From positions 1-22,463 of the forward strand of contig DAOTUC010000021.1 of the NCBI GenBank assembly GCA_034437315.1: DNA of 22,463 nucleotides, in the 5' to 3' direction. The notes below the pieces were generated by a model. The model had not been told where the DNA came from and ran no database searches. It saw only the letters and a list, made by a program, of their open reading frames with translations. Position 1 is the stretch's first letter, and each line of letters starts with the position of its first letter. A program made the translations under genes and the position numbers. This DNA comes from DSAR01 sp034437315. GTDB taxonomy: Bacteria; Chloroflexota; Anaerolineae; B4-G1. Of the stretch, positions 12,971-20,545 are shown one piece after another.

Positions 12971-13776
12971 GCCTCTTCCAGCACGAAGCGACCAATCGCC
13001 ACGGCGGCCCCATCCTCCGCCAACGGCGGCGCGATCCAATCGGCGACCGCCTTGACGGCCGGGCTGGCATTGCCCATCGCCACCCCCAACCCGGCCCAAG
13101 CGACCATCGTCTCGTCGTTCCCCTGGTCGCCGACCGCCATCACCTGCGCCTGGGGAATCGCCAGGTGGGCGGCCAACCGGGCCAGCGCGTTCCCTTTCGT
13201 GACGCCGGGGGGATTGACCTCGACAAACATCGCGTGCGAGCGCACGATTTCCAGCCGATCGCCAAAAAGCCGCCGGGCCTCCGCCTCAATCCGGTCGGCC
13301 TCGCCCGCCTCGGCGACGACGATGAGTTTGATCAACCGTTCGCGCTCGTCCAACACGGAGGAGAGATCGTCGACCCAGATCAGTCGCTCGCCGACCATGT
13401 CGTGGAGGAATTCCTCCGACCAGGGTTGATCCCGATGAAGATAGACGCCGTCGTCGGCGTATAGGACCGGCGTGCCTCCCCGCTGCGCCTGCCACACCAG
13501 GACCTCCCGCGCCAATTGGGACGTCATCGTCGCCTGATAGAGCGGTTTGTCGGCCTCGGGTGCTCGGATCATCCCCCCTTGATAGACGATCAAGGGGGCG
13601 GTGACGCCCAGAGCCCGCGCAATCGGTCGCGTGAAATCAAACATCCGCCCCGTCGCCAGGGTGACAATGACGCCGCGCGCTTGGGCCTCGGCGATGCACG
13701 TCCGCACCCGAGGAGAGATGACGAGGTCGTCGCCGAACAGGGTGCCGTCCAGGTCGAGCGCAATCAGTTTGATCAA
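12967..13776 (-). CDS. Cof-type HAD-IIB hydrolase
   Basis: A 269-residue haloacid-dehalogenase-superfamily phosphatase of the Cof/YidA branch, which dephosphorylates sugar phosphates and related metabolites. All four motifs are visible: DLDGT (D8, D10), TGR (residues 42-44), K194, and GDQGND (216-221). The C2-type cap lies between residues about 80 and 185. The start is a TTG at 13776, supported by GGAGGTG six bases upstream; it overlaps the prmC stop as TTGA. It is the third gene after prfA and prmC, an association seen elsewhere but without a known functional link. The specific substrate is unknown. Confidence 0.9.
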   Translation of the reverse strand: MIKLIALDLDGTLFGDDLVISPRVRTCIAEAQARGVIVTLATGRMFDFTRPIARALGVTAPLIVYQGGMIRAPEADKPLYQATMTSQLAREVLVWQAQRGGTPVLYADDGVYLHRDQPWSEEFLHDMVGERLIWVDDLSSVLDERERLIKLIVVAEAGEADRIEAEARRLFGDRLEIVRSHAMFVEVNPPGVTKGNALARLAAHLAIPQAQVMAVGDQGNDETMVAWAGLGVAMGNASPAVKAVADWIAPPLAEDGAAVAIGRFVLEEA

Positions 13777-14621
13777 GTTTGCACCTCCAATACCCGGTCC
13801 CGGCCGGCCAGATCCGGATGCACGCGCACCGTCGCCCCGGGGAAATAGGTGTAGGCGAGTTGTGTGACCGCCTCTCCCTGCTCAGCGCCAATCTCAATCA
13901 GCAGCTTTCCCCCTGCATGGAGCACGCCGGGCGCATCAAGAAACAAACGGCGGATGACGTCCAGGCCGTCGGCGCCGCCATCCAGCGCCAGTCGAGGCTC
14001 GTAATCCCGAATAGAGGGCGGCAGTTGGGCGCATTCGCTGGTGGACACGTAGGGTGGATTGGAGACGATCAGGTCAACCGGGGCCGGGCGGGGCGCGAGA
14101 ACGTCGCCCACGATGAATTGCACACGATCGGTCACCCGGTGTCTTTCGGCATTTCTCTGGGCCACGGCGAGCGCGGCCCGCGAGATCTCAATCGCGTAGA
14201 TCGTCGCATCGGGCAGATGGAGCGCCAGCGATACGGCGATGCAACCGGATCCGGCGCCGACGTCGACGACCGTGCCCGGTTGGCAGGCGAGCGCCAGGTC
14301 GACCAACGTTTCCGTCTCGGGGCGGGGGATCAACACCTCTGGAGAGACCTCGAACTCAAGGCTGTAGAACTCGGCGTATCCCAGGAGATAGGGCAGCGGG
14401 TAATCGGCGGCCCGGCGTCGAACGAGATTTCGATAATAGGATAATTGACGCGCCGAGGGGACGCGCTCTGGGTGGGCGAGCAACGCCGCGCGGGAAACCT
14501 GCAAGACGTGGGCGAGCAACACCTCGGCCTCGAGTCGCGCGGCCTCGGTCACCGGACGAAGGGAAAGGCGCGCTTGCTCAAGAATCTGCCCGGCGTTCAA
14601 TTCTCCGTTCTCAACTCTCAA
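13773..14621 (-). CDS. prmC: Release factor glutamine methyltransferase
   Basis: A 282-residue N5-glutamine methyltransferase that modifies the GGQ glutamine of peptide release factors. It has the helical N-terminal domain (LEAEVLLAHVLQVSR), the substrate-contact stretch LIPRPETETLV (98-107), motif I VVDVGAGSGCIA (118-129) and the diagnostic catalytic NPPY (188-191). It lies just after prfA, whose product is its substrate. The start is uncertain: TTG at 14621 lies inside a 7-bp repeat array, and TTG at 14600 just at its edge gives MNAGQILEQA, a more usual N-terminus. Neither has a good ribosome site, so reinitiation after prfA is likely. Its end overlaps the HAD gene by four bases. Confidence 0.93.
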   Translation of the reverse strand: MRVENGELNAGQILEQARLSLRPVTEAARLEAEVLLAHVLQVSRAALLAHPERVPSARQLSYYRNLVRRRAADYPLPYLLGYAEFYSLEFEVSPEVLIPRPETETLVDLALACQPGTVVDVGAGSGCIAVSLALHLPDATIYAIEISRAALAVAQRNAERHRVTDRVQFIVGDVLAPRPAPVDLIVSNPPYVSTSECAQLPPSIRDYEPRLALDGGADGLDVIRRLFLDAPGVLHAGGKLLIEIGAEQGEAVTQLAYTYFPGATVRVHPDLAGRDRVLEVQT

Positions 14622-14648
14622 TTCTCAGCTCTCAGTTCTCAACCCTCA
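14600..14648. repeat. Seven 7-bp tandem repeats filling the prfA-prmC junction
   Basis: The units on the plus strand are ATTCTCC, GTTCTCA, ACTCTCA, ATTCTCA, GCTCTCA, GTTCTCA and ACCCTCA, consensus RYTCTCA, with no gaps. The last unit contains the prfA stop codon, and the first three lie in the 5' part of the prmC reading frame. Confidence 0.85.
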
Positions 14649-15722
14649 ATCCGCTTCCCCCAACGTCTCCAACCGTTCCGCCTGCTCGTTTTCGGTCAAG
14701 GCCTCGACGAAGTCGTCCATTGCGCCATCCAGTACGGTCGATAACTGGTGGAGAGTCAGGCCGATGCGGTGATCGGTGACGCGGTTCTGCGGGAAGTTGT
14801 ACGTGCGTATCTTCTCGCTGCGCTCGCCGCTCCCAACCTGAGAGCGACGCTTTTCGGCCAACTCAGACTCTTGCTTCTGTCGCTCGATCTCATACAGCCG
14901 GGCGCGCAGGATGGAGAGGGCGCGGGTCTTGTTCTGCATCTGCGAGCGTTCGCTCTCGCAAGCGACGACCATGCCGGTCGGTTTGTAGGTGATGCGGATG
15001 GCGGTCGCGTTCTTCTGCATGTGTTGCCCGCCCGGCCCGGAAGCGCCATAGGCCACGATCTCCAGGTCGTTGGGATTGACATTGACTTCCACGTCATCGA
15101 CTTCGGGCAGCACGGCGACGGTGGCCGTGGAGGTGTGGATGCGGCCGGAGGATTCGGTGATGGGTACGCGCTGCACGCGATGGACGCCGCTTTCAAATTT
15201 GAAATGTGAGAAAGCGCCTTTCCCCTGGACGCCGAAGATGACCTCCTTGAAACCGCCCACGCCGGTGGGGTGCTCACTCAACAATTCCGTCTTCCAGCCC
15301 TGTCGCTCGGCGTAACGGGTGTACATCCGGCAGAGATCGGCTGCAAAAAGCCCGGCCTCGTCGCCGCCGGCCCCGGCGCGAATCTCGATGATCACGTCCT
15401 TGGCGTCTCGCGGGTCTTTGGGGATGAGCATCCGGCGCAATCGCTCCTCCAGGCGTTCCAACCTGGCGGCTAAGGTCTCGACCTCCGCCTGGGCCAATTC
15501 CCGGAATTCAGGATCGACTGCCTCGTCCAACAGCGTCTTCGTTTCCTCCAGTTCATCCCACGTCTCTTTGTAGGACCTGTAGGCCAGCACCATGTCCTCA
15601 ATGTCGGAACGCTCTTTGGCGTACTCGGCCACCAGTTCGTAATCCTGCGCCACCTCGCGCGTCGCCATCAGGCGGGTTAATTCCTGGTATCTCTCTTCAA
15701 CTGATTCTAATTTTTTTAGCAT
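14646..15722 (-). CDS. prfA: Peptide chain release factor 1
   Basis: A 358-residue class I release factor that reads UAA and UAG stop codons and triggers peptide release on the ribosome. The GGQ catalytic motif is at 231-233 (SGPGGQHMQKN). The codon-reading tripeptide position reads PIT (187-189, RVPITESSGRIHTS), where PAT or PVT is most usual. RAGAGGDEAGLFA (115-127) is typical. The ATG at 15722 is chosen because the family N-terminus (MLKKLESVEERYQEL) begins there after a GGGAG site; the longer frame from 15851 runs through the promoter. It is first in the operon with prmC and the HAD gene. Confidence 0.96.
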   Translation of the reverse strand: MLKKLESVEERYQELTRLMATREVAQDYELVAEYAKERSDIEDMVLAYRSYKETWDELEETKTLLDEAVDPEFRELAQAEVETLAARLERLEERLRRMLIPKDPRDAKDVIIEIRAGAGGDEAGLFAADLCRMYTRYAERQGWKTELLSEHPTGVGGFKEVIFGVQGKGAFSHFKFESGVHRVQRVPITESSGRIHTSTATVAVLPEVDDVEVNVNPNDLEIVAYGASGPGGQHMQKNATAIRITYKPTGMVVACESERSQMQNKTRALSILRARLYEIERQKQESELAEKRRSQVGSGERSEKIRTYNFPQNRVTDHRIGLTLHQLSTVLDGAMDDFVEALTENEQAERLETLGEAD

Positions 15723-15739
15723 ATCTCCCTCATTCAAAC

Positions 15740-15763
15740 GGGGCGACCTGGGCAGGCCGCCCC
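15740..15763 (-). promoter_or_regulatory. Hairpin in the prfA leader
   Basis: GGGGCG (15740-15745) pairs with CGCCCC (15758-15763), and inside it CCT pairs with AGG around a 4-base loop. This GC-rich hairpin sits in the predicted prfA leader, 17 bases before the ATG. There is no U-tract, so it is not a plain terminator. Confidence 0.45.
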
Positions 15764-15774
15764 ACGCGCGGGGT

Positions 15775-15802
15775 ATTATAACAAAGGCGCGCACGGCGTC
15801 AA
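15775..15802 (-). promoter_or_regulatory. Promoter of prfA-prmC-HAD operon
   Basis: On the minus strand, TTGACG (15802-15797), 16 bases, then TATAAT (15780-15775). The expected start near 15768 gives a leader of about 46 bases. Confidence 0.7.
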
Positions 15803-15823
15803 GCTTGCGCGCTGGTTGCGCGC

Positions 15824-15852
15824 TTGTGCGCTTTACCTGAAAGGGGTACAAT
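15824..15852 (+). promoter_or_regulatory. Possible promoter of the M28 peptidase gene
   Basis: TTGTGC (15824-15829), 17 bases, TACAAT (15847-15852). The -10 is good, the -35 moderate. It would give a leader of about 155 bases containing the repeat at 15956-15994. Confidence 0.45.
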
Positions 15853-15955
15853 TCATCATGCGATGGAACACCCTATCCCGGACGAGCCGGAACCAATAAG
15901 GAGCATCTCGTATGCAAAATTCTTGTACAAAGAACAGAATTTCACTGGATAGGCC

Positions 15956-15994
15956 CTAACCTCCCGTAGGTTAGAAATCTGCGGGAGGGTGAGC
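15956..15994. repeat. Dispersed hairpin repeat family C, copy 1
   Basis: CTAACCTCCCGTAGGTT ... CTGCGGGAGGGTGAGC. The arms CCTCCCG and CGGGAGG pair. The same outer blocks recur at 21464-21518 with a longer loop. It ends seven bases before the ribosome site of the peptidase gene. Confidence 0.7.
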
Positions 15995-16012
15995 AGTTAC
16001 AAGGAGCGAATG

Positions 16013-17347
16013 ATGCGCTCAATCAATCCACCTATACCGCTTCAAAAGCGGCATAGGCGCGTAGGGCTGGCCCTTCTCCTCGGCGGATTGTGCCTGTTAT
16101 TCTTGCTGGCGAGCATCGCGTTGGCGGCCCCTGCATCCCCAGCTAACCTTCCCACGTCGCCCAGTTACGATCCCATCATAGCCGAGATCATCACCTGGGT
16201 CAACACGCCCACGCTGGCGTACGACCTAGCGGGTTTGACGGGCGAACGGCCCGTCGTCGTCGCCGGGTCGCTCTACACCATCGCCACGCGCAATTCTCTT
16301 CAGACCGAGGCGATCTCGATGGCGACCCGCTACGTCTACGAGCAGTTCGCCTCCTTCGGGTTGCCGGTGGCGTATCACGACTATACCTACAGCAGCCATC
16401 GCTGGCGCAACGTGGTCGCCGAGAAGAGCGGCGTGATCAGCCCCAGCCGCATCTACGCCCTCACCGCCCACGTCGACAACCTGCCGGAAGGCGCTCTGGC
16501 CCCCGGCGCCGACGATAACGGATCCGGCTCCGTCGCTGTGCTGACGGCCGCCCGGCTGCTGGCGCCCTATCATTTCACCCACACGCTCCGTTTCGTGCTC
16601 TTCACCGGCGAGGAACAGTGGTTGCGCGGCAGCGCGGCTTACGCCGCCGATTGCAAGGCCCGCGGGGAGGACATCGCCGGCGTGGTCAACCTGGACATGA
16701 TCGCCTACAATTCTACCTATCAGCCCATCATCGACCTGTACGCCCAGACCGGGATGACCGGCTCTCTCGAATTGACGCGCCTCTTCTCCAACGTGATCGG
16801 CGTCTACGAATTGGACCTGATCCCCCACCGCTACGACGTGTCCAGTGGGTTTCCCATCCAGAACAGCGACCAGTGGCCCTTTCTCCAGCAGGGTTACCCG
16901 GCTTTCCTGGCGATTGAGGACCTGGACGACATGACCCCCTACTATCACACAGTCGGCGACACCCTGGAGACGCTCGACCTGGCCTATTACGCCGACTACA
17001 CGCGGGCGTCCATCGCCGCCATCGTCCACCTGGGCGGGCTGTTAGGGGAACTGGCGGGCGCGGTGCACGAAACGGATACGGGCCGGCCGCTGGAGGCCGT
17101 GGTCGAGGCGCGCGCGTCGCGCCACGCCAGCCCGTTCACGACGTCGAGCACGCTCACCGGCGCCTACACGCTCTCGCTGCCGGCCGGCCGTTACACCGTG
17201 ACCATCGCGCGGCCGCTCTACTACCCGGCGGTCTTCACCGGCGTGTCGATCGTCGGCGGCGTGGCGACACAGCGCGAGGCCACGTTAACGCCGTGGCCTC
17301 GCCTGTACCTGCCGGTGATCATCCAGGTGTACGTCGATTGCGAATAA
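16013..17347 (+). CDS. Secreted M28-family metallopeptidase with C-terminal regulatory-like domain
   Basis: A 444-residue exported zinc peptidase of the M28 aminopeptidase type. Residues about 17-39 are a signal segment ending near ALAAPA. Di-zinc ligands are visible: H153 (TAHVD), D167 (GADDNGSG), E200/E201 (FTGEEQW), D228 (NLDMIAY) and H312 (PYYHTVGDT). Residues about 345-425 form a carboxypeptidase-regulatory-like beta domain (LAGAVHETDTGRPLEAVVEA ... GAYTLSLPAGRYTVTI). The protein ends with RLYLPVIIQVYVDCE; a YLP-hydrophobic tail is a pattern I associate with secreted Chloroflexota proteins. AAGGAG at 16001-16006 suits the ATG at 16013 (six-base gap) better than 16010 or the GTG at 15989. 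It stands alone; a role in peptide scavenging is inferred. Confidence 0.9.
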   Translation: MRSINPPIPLQKRHRRVGLALLLGGLCLLFLLASIALAAPASPANLPTSPSYDPIIAEIITWVNTPTLAYDLAGLTGERPVVVAGSLYTIATRNSLQTEAISMATRYVYEQFASFGLPVAYHDYTYSSHRWRNVVAEKSGVISPSRIYALTAHVDNLPEGALAPGADDNGSGSVAVLTAARLLAPYHFTHTLRFVLFTGEEQWLRGSAAYAADCKARGEDIAGVVNLDMIAYNSTYQPIIDLYAQTGMTGSLELTRLFSNVIGVYELDLIPHRYDVSSGFPIQNSDQWPFLQQGYPAFLAIEDLDDMTPYYHTVGDTLETLDLAYYADYTRASIAAIVHLGGLLGELAGAVHETDTGRPLEAVVEARASRHASPFTTSSTLTGAYTLSLPAGRYTVTIARPLYYPAVFTGVSIVGGVATQREATLTPWPRLYLPVIIQVYVDCE

Positions 17348-17376
17348 GTTGAAGCAGCGGCTGGTCTAACGCCGGG

Positions 17377-17790
17377 TCACGCGCACCCTTCCTCGCCGGG
17401 CGCGCAATCACACACCTCGGCGACGGCCTCGATTTCCACGCGCCCGCCCAGGGGCAGCGCGGCGACCTCCACCGCGGAACGGGCGGGCGGATTTTCCGGG
17501 AAGAACTCGGCGTAGACGCCGTTCATCTGGGAGAATTCACCCATATCCTGCAGGAAGACGGTCACCTTGACCACGTGTTCCAGGCAGGAGCCGGCCGCTT
17601 CCAACACCGCCTGGACGTTCTCCAGCGCTCGCCGGGTCTGGGACTCGATGTCCGGCCCGGCGAATTCCTTCGCGCCGGGGACGATGCCCAACTGCCCCGC
17701 CGTGAAGACGAAATCGCCCAGCCGCACGCCCTGGGAGTAGGGGCCGACAGCCGCCGGCGCCTGATCGGTCGCGATAATTTCCTTGTTCAT
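17377..17790 (-). CDS. ridA: RidA-family enamine/imine deaminase
   Basis: A 137-residue protein of the RidA/YjgF family, which hydrolyses reactive 2-aminoacrylate-type enamines to keto acids and so protects PLP enzymes. Family features: APAAVGPYSQ (11-20), FVFTAGQLGIVPG (27-39), TVFLQDMGEFSQMNGVYAEFF, and the carboxylate-binding R104 in PPARSAVEV with E120 later. The usual protein ends near residue 124; here a tail EVCDCAPGEEGCA adds three cysteines (C127, C129, C136). AAGGAGG lies five bases before the ATG. It is downstream of comEC on the same strand, 108 bases away, and probably has its own promoter or follows read-through. Confidence 0.93.
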   Translation of the reverse strand: MNKEIIATDQAPAAVGPYSQGVRLGDFVFTAGQLGIVPGAKEFAGPDIESQTRRALENVQAVLEAAGSCLEHVVKVTVFLQDMGEFSQMNGVYAEFFPENPPARSAVEVAALPLGGRVEIEAVAEVCDCAPGEEGCA

Positions 17791-17898
17791 ATTGCCTCCT
17801 TGTTTTTGCTCATTTTGCTCATACGCTTAATACGCTTGTAAAACCATATCGTCTCTCGTCACGCCTCAGAAATCGGCTTTATCCCCGCCGCCGAGGCG
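17791..17898. other. Spacer with short doublet repeats
   Basis: The spacer between comEC and ridA contains TTTTGCTCATTTTGCTCA followed by TACGCTTAATACGCTT, two 8-9-bp units each doubled. No terminator for comEC or clear promoter for ridA is seen. Confidence 0.45.
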
Positions 17899-20253
17899 TC
17901 AATGTGTGCGCGCCAGGATCTCGACGCCGTCGCTGATGATCTCCACGGCGCCGTGCAGGTCGGTGCGATAGTACGGTACGTGCTCCAGACGATCTAACAC
18001 CCCGTCGCACGGATGACCAAAGCGATTGTCGGTTCCCACACTGATGACCACCATCTCCGGATTTACCGCTTCCAGGAATTCGGGGGTCGTGGAGCTACAA
18101 CTGCCGTGGTGGGCAGCTTTCAACACAGTGCTCTGCAACGACGCGCCCCGGGCCGCCAGCGCCCGCTCTACGTCCGCCTCAATATCGCCGGGCAGGAGGA
18201 TCGATAAGCGCCCGTAAGTGAGCCGTGTCACGACCGAGTTATCGTTGGGGCCGCCGACGAGACGCTCGCCGGGGTGGATCACCTCCACGTGCACCCCATC
18301 GTCGAGCGTCAACGTCATCCCGGCCTGTCCCTGGTAAATAGTCGCCCCCTCCACGTCCAACAGTTGATCCCAGCGCTCGCAAAGCGACGTCGTGCACCCC
18401 ACCTCGCGATAGATGACCGTCGAAACCCGGTATCTCTCCAGCACCGGCAACAGCCCGGTGATGTGGTCGGCGTCGGGATGGGTCAACAGGACGAGGTCGA
18501 GCGTGCGATCCCAGAAGGGCATATGGCGGCCCAGTTCGGAGAGCGCTTGCGTCTCGCTCGGCCCGCCGTCGATCAACACCTGCCTGCCCGAAGGGGTCTG
18601 GATGAATATCGCATCTCCCTGTCCCACGTCGAGGAAGACGACGTGCAGCCGTCCATCCGGCAGGCTGCGCCAAAAGGCGACGAGCAACGTCAACGAGATC
18701 ACAGCGCCTCCGGCGACGATCTTGGCCCGCCCGCTGGCGACGAAACGGGACCACAGCGCGCGGCGGCGGGCCTCTGTTTGCGATTGCCACCAGGTCAGCC
18801 CCGCCAGGAGCGCATAATAGCCCCACACCATATCCCCCGTCATCTGCATCGGCGTCGAGGCCAACGGCGCGCGCGCCGTCGTGCGCACCATCCCAATCGT
18901 ATAGGTCAGGAACACCCAGGCCGCCCAGCCGCCGATCTGGCCCAAAGGCAACCAGAGCAATCCCAGCAACGTCGCCACGCCGCCAAAGATCATCACGTAG
19001 GATTGGACGGGGAGGATCAGCAAATTGGTGAACAGCGTCACCAGCGACAACCGCCCGAAGTAGTAGAGAATGAGGGGCGTCGTCGTGATCTGGGCCGCCA
19101 TGGTGACAATCAGCGCCTCGCTGATGAAGCCGACCGCCTCGCGGGCGTCTCTCTTCGGCATAAATCTGGAAAATAGACGCTCGAAAGCGCGTTCCAGCGG
19201 GTCGGTGTAGCGCATCAATCCCAGGGTGGCGACGAAGCTGAGTTGAAACCCCACGTCCCATAACACGTGGGGATCGTGCAGCGTCATGAAAAACCCGGCC
19301 CCGAAGAGAGAGACCGGGGCGTAGGTCGAGCGACCCAGGTACTGGGCTAACAGGAAGAGGACGCCCATCACGGCGGCCCGCACAACCGCCGCCGACGCGC
19401 CGACAAAAATCGTGTAGGCCATGACGCCGAGCATGGCGACGATGAGCGCCCGGCGTCTCTTGAACAGACGGCTGGTCAACTTCTCGAATATGCTGGCGAT
19501 GATGGTGATGTTGAAACCGGAGATGGCGATGATGTGGGTCGTGCCGGTGGCAGCGAAATCGTCCATCAGGGCGGCGGGTATGCCGGTTTCGACCCCGAGG
19601 AGGATGCCGGTCAGCAAAGCGGCCTGGGGTTCCGGCAGGATGGCGGCGATGGTCGATTGGGCGCGGCGTTTAAATTTGAACAGCAGATACAGGAAAGGGT
19701 TCGCCTGTCGTTCGGCCAAGAGCGTGACCCCGGCCCGCTCCATCGTCGAATGGATGCCCTGCCGGGCGAGATAATCCTGGTAAGAGAAGTCCTCAATCAC
19801 CGGCGGCGTCTCCAACAGGCCCTCGACGCGCACCCGGTCGCCGTAATGACGCCGGGGATAGCGATAGGCTTTGACCAGCACGACGCCGTCGACCGCCACA
19901 TCGGCCCCGTCGGGCAACGTCAAGCGCTCGGCGCGCACGTGCAGGAAGGTGCGCGTATCCCGCTCGTCCGGCTCTCCCACGACGACGCCTTCTAACGTCA
20001 CGTGACCGACGTCGTTGTAGGTCGCCAGCGAGGTCTCGTCAAAATGAGGTTGCACGAGCAGGAAGCGTCCCGCGCCTAAGACCAACGCCAACGCGCATCC
20101 CGCGCCGATTCGCACGCGCTCATCGTCTCGCCCCAACCAGAGGCCGGACAGGGCGCACACGCCCAGCGCGCACCAGATCTGCCAGGGCAAGCCTGTCGCC
20201 TGGGCCAACACGATCCCGACCGCCCAGGCCACGGAGAGCCACATCAACGTCAT
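17899..20253 (-). CDS. comEC: DNA internalization competence protein ComEC/Rec2
   Basis: A 784-residue inner-membrane protein that carries single-stranded DNA into the cytoplasm during natural transformation. The N-terminal membrane segments and OB-like DUF4131 region occupy residues 1-185. The competence channel domain runs from about 210 to 490 with LTGILLGVETGIP, HIIAISGFNITIIA (240-253) and FVGASAAVVRAAVMGVLF. The C-terminal metallo-beta-lactamase-like domain (about 535-780) has FLDVGQGDAIFI, HPDADH (the ComEC form of HxHxDH) and AAHHGSCSST. Length and order are those of a complete protein. It has its own promoter at 20310-20339. Competence itself would need pilus and DprA genes not in this window. 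Confidence 0.95.
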   Translation of the reverse strand: MTLMWLSVAWAVGIVLAQATGLPWQIWCALGVCALSGLWLGRDDERVRIGAGCALALVLGAGRFLLVQPHFDETSLATYNDVGHVTLEGVVVGEPDERDTRTFLHVRAERLTLPDGADVAVDGVVLVKAYRYPRRHYGDRVRVEGLLETPPVIEDFSYQDYLARQGIHSTMERAGVTLLAERQANPFLYLLFKFKRRAQSTIAAILPEPQAALLTGILLGVETGIPAALMDDFAATGTTHIIAISGFNITIIASIFEKLTSRLFKRRRALIVAMLGVMAYTIFVGASAAVVRAAVMGVLFLLAQYLGRSTYAPVSLFGAGFFMTLHDPHVLWDVGFQLSFVATLGLMRYTDPLERAFERLFSRFMPKRDAREAVGFISEALIVTMAAQITTTPLILYYFGRLSLVTLFTNLLILPVQSYVMIFGGVATLLGLLWLPLGQIGGWAAWVFLTYTIGMVRTTARAPLASTPMQMTGDMVWGYYALLAGLTWWQSQTEARRRALWSRFVASGRAKIVAGGAVISLTLLVAFWRSLPDGRLHVVFLDVGQGDAIFIQTPSGRQVLIDGGPSETQALSELGRHMPFWDRTLDLVLLTHPDADHITGLLPVLERYRVSTVIYREVGCTTSLCERWDQLLDVEGATIYQGQAGMTLTLDDGVHVEVIHPGERLVGGPNDNSVVTRLTYGRLSILLPGDIEADVERALAARGASLQSTVLKAAHHGSCSSTTPEFLEAVNPEMVVISVGTDNRFGHPCDGVLDRLEHVPYYRTDLHGAVEIISDGVEILARTH

Positions 20254-20276
20254 CTGTTACCCCTCTTCTTACCCTT

Positions 20277-20296
20277 CACTCGCAACCACTCGCAAC
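20277..20296. repeat. 10-bp perfect tandem duplication in the comEC leader
   Basis: CACTCGCAAC occurs twice in a row (20277-20286, 20287-20296). On the minus strand each unit reads GTTGCGAGTG. It lies between the comEC promoter and its ribosome site. Confidence 0.7.
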
Positions 20297-20309
20297 GCGA
20301 TCGCCTCTC

Positions 20310-20339
20310 ATTATATCCGATTTGAGGCGGCGACGCCAA
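20310..20339 (-). promoter_or_regulatory. Promoter of comEC
   Basis: On the minus strand, TTGGCG (20339-20334), 18 bases, then TATAAT (20315-20310). The leader to the ATG at 20253 would be about 50 bases. Confidence 0.6.
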
Positions 20340-20367
20340 CAAGCGTGATGCGCGTTTAGGGCGCTGA

Positions 20368-20407
20368 TTCTAATCAACTTCTAATATCGTGCTAATGACT
20401 TTCTTAT
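20368..20407 (+). promoter_or_regulatory. Four direct repeats at 11-bp period upstream of hsp20
   Basis: TTCTAAT (20368), TTCTAAT (20379), TGCTAAT (20390) and TTCTTAT (20401) are 7-mers each separated by four bases. An 11-bp period of 7+4 is the classic layout for OmpR/PhoB-family response-regulator dimers. The array runs into the -35 region of the hsp20 promoter, as for an activator that contacts sigma. Confidence 0.6.
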
Positions 20408-20423
20408 CTATATCCATTATAGT
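20395..20423 (+). promoter_or_regulatory. Promoter of the hsp20 cluster
   Basis: A weak -35, ATGACT (20395-20400), 17 bases, and a good -10, TATAGT (20418-20423). The leader of about 115 bases holds small stems (GAAGCG 20440-20445 / CGCTTC 20452-20457; TATTC/GAATA just before the ribosome site). No CIRCE element was seen. Confidence 0.5.
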
Positions 20424-20545
20424 GAAGATGAATTAGGCAGAAGCGGCCCGGCGCTTCCACGGAGGGTCGAGCGCAAATATCCCCCTGGAACCGACCGGCG
20501 AGTGCAAATCATCAGTATTCAGCATATCGAATAGGAGGTGTCACA

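Noticed and set aside
12320..13429. A 369-codon plus-strand open frame
   Set aside because: It overlaps the methyltransferase in another frame and the HAD gene antisense, with Arg/Ala-rich low-information sequence.
15912..15959. A 15-codon open frame with AAGGAG upstream, before the family C hairpin and the M28 gene
   Set aside because: It resembles a leader peptide plus attenuator, but the peptide has no codon bias for an amino acid and the hairpin is a dispersed repeat; there is not enough to call a gene.
18239..19261. Long open frames in other frames of the comEC region (18239-19261 minus, 18274-19176 plus)
   Set aside because: The true ComEC frame covers the interval with continuous family motifs; the others are Arg/Pro-rich shadows.
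20430..20545. RNA thermometer in the hsp20 leader
   Set aside because: Small stems exist near the ribosome site, but I see no fourU run or ROSE-type pairing with AGGAGG; folding computations would be needed.
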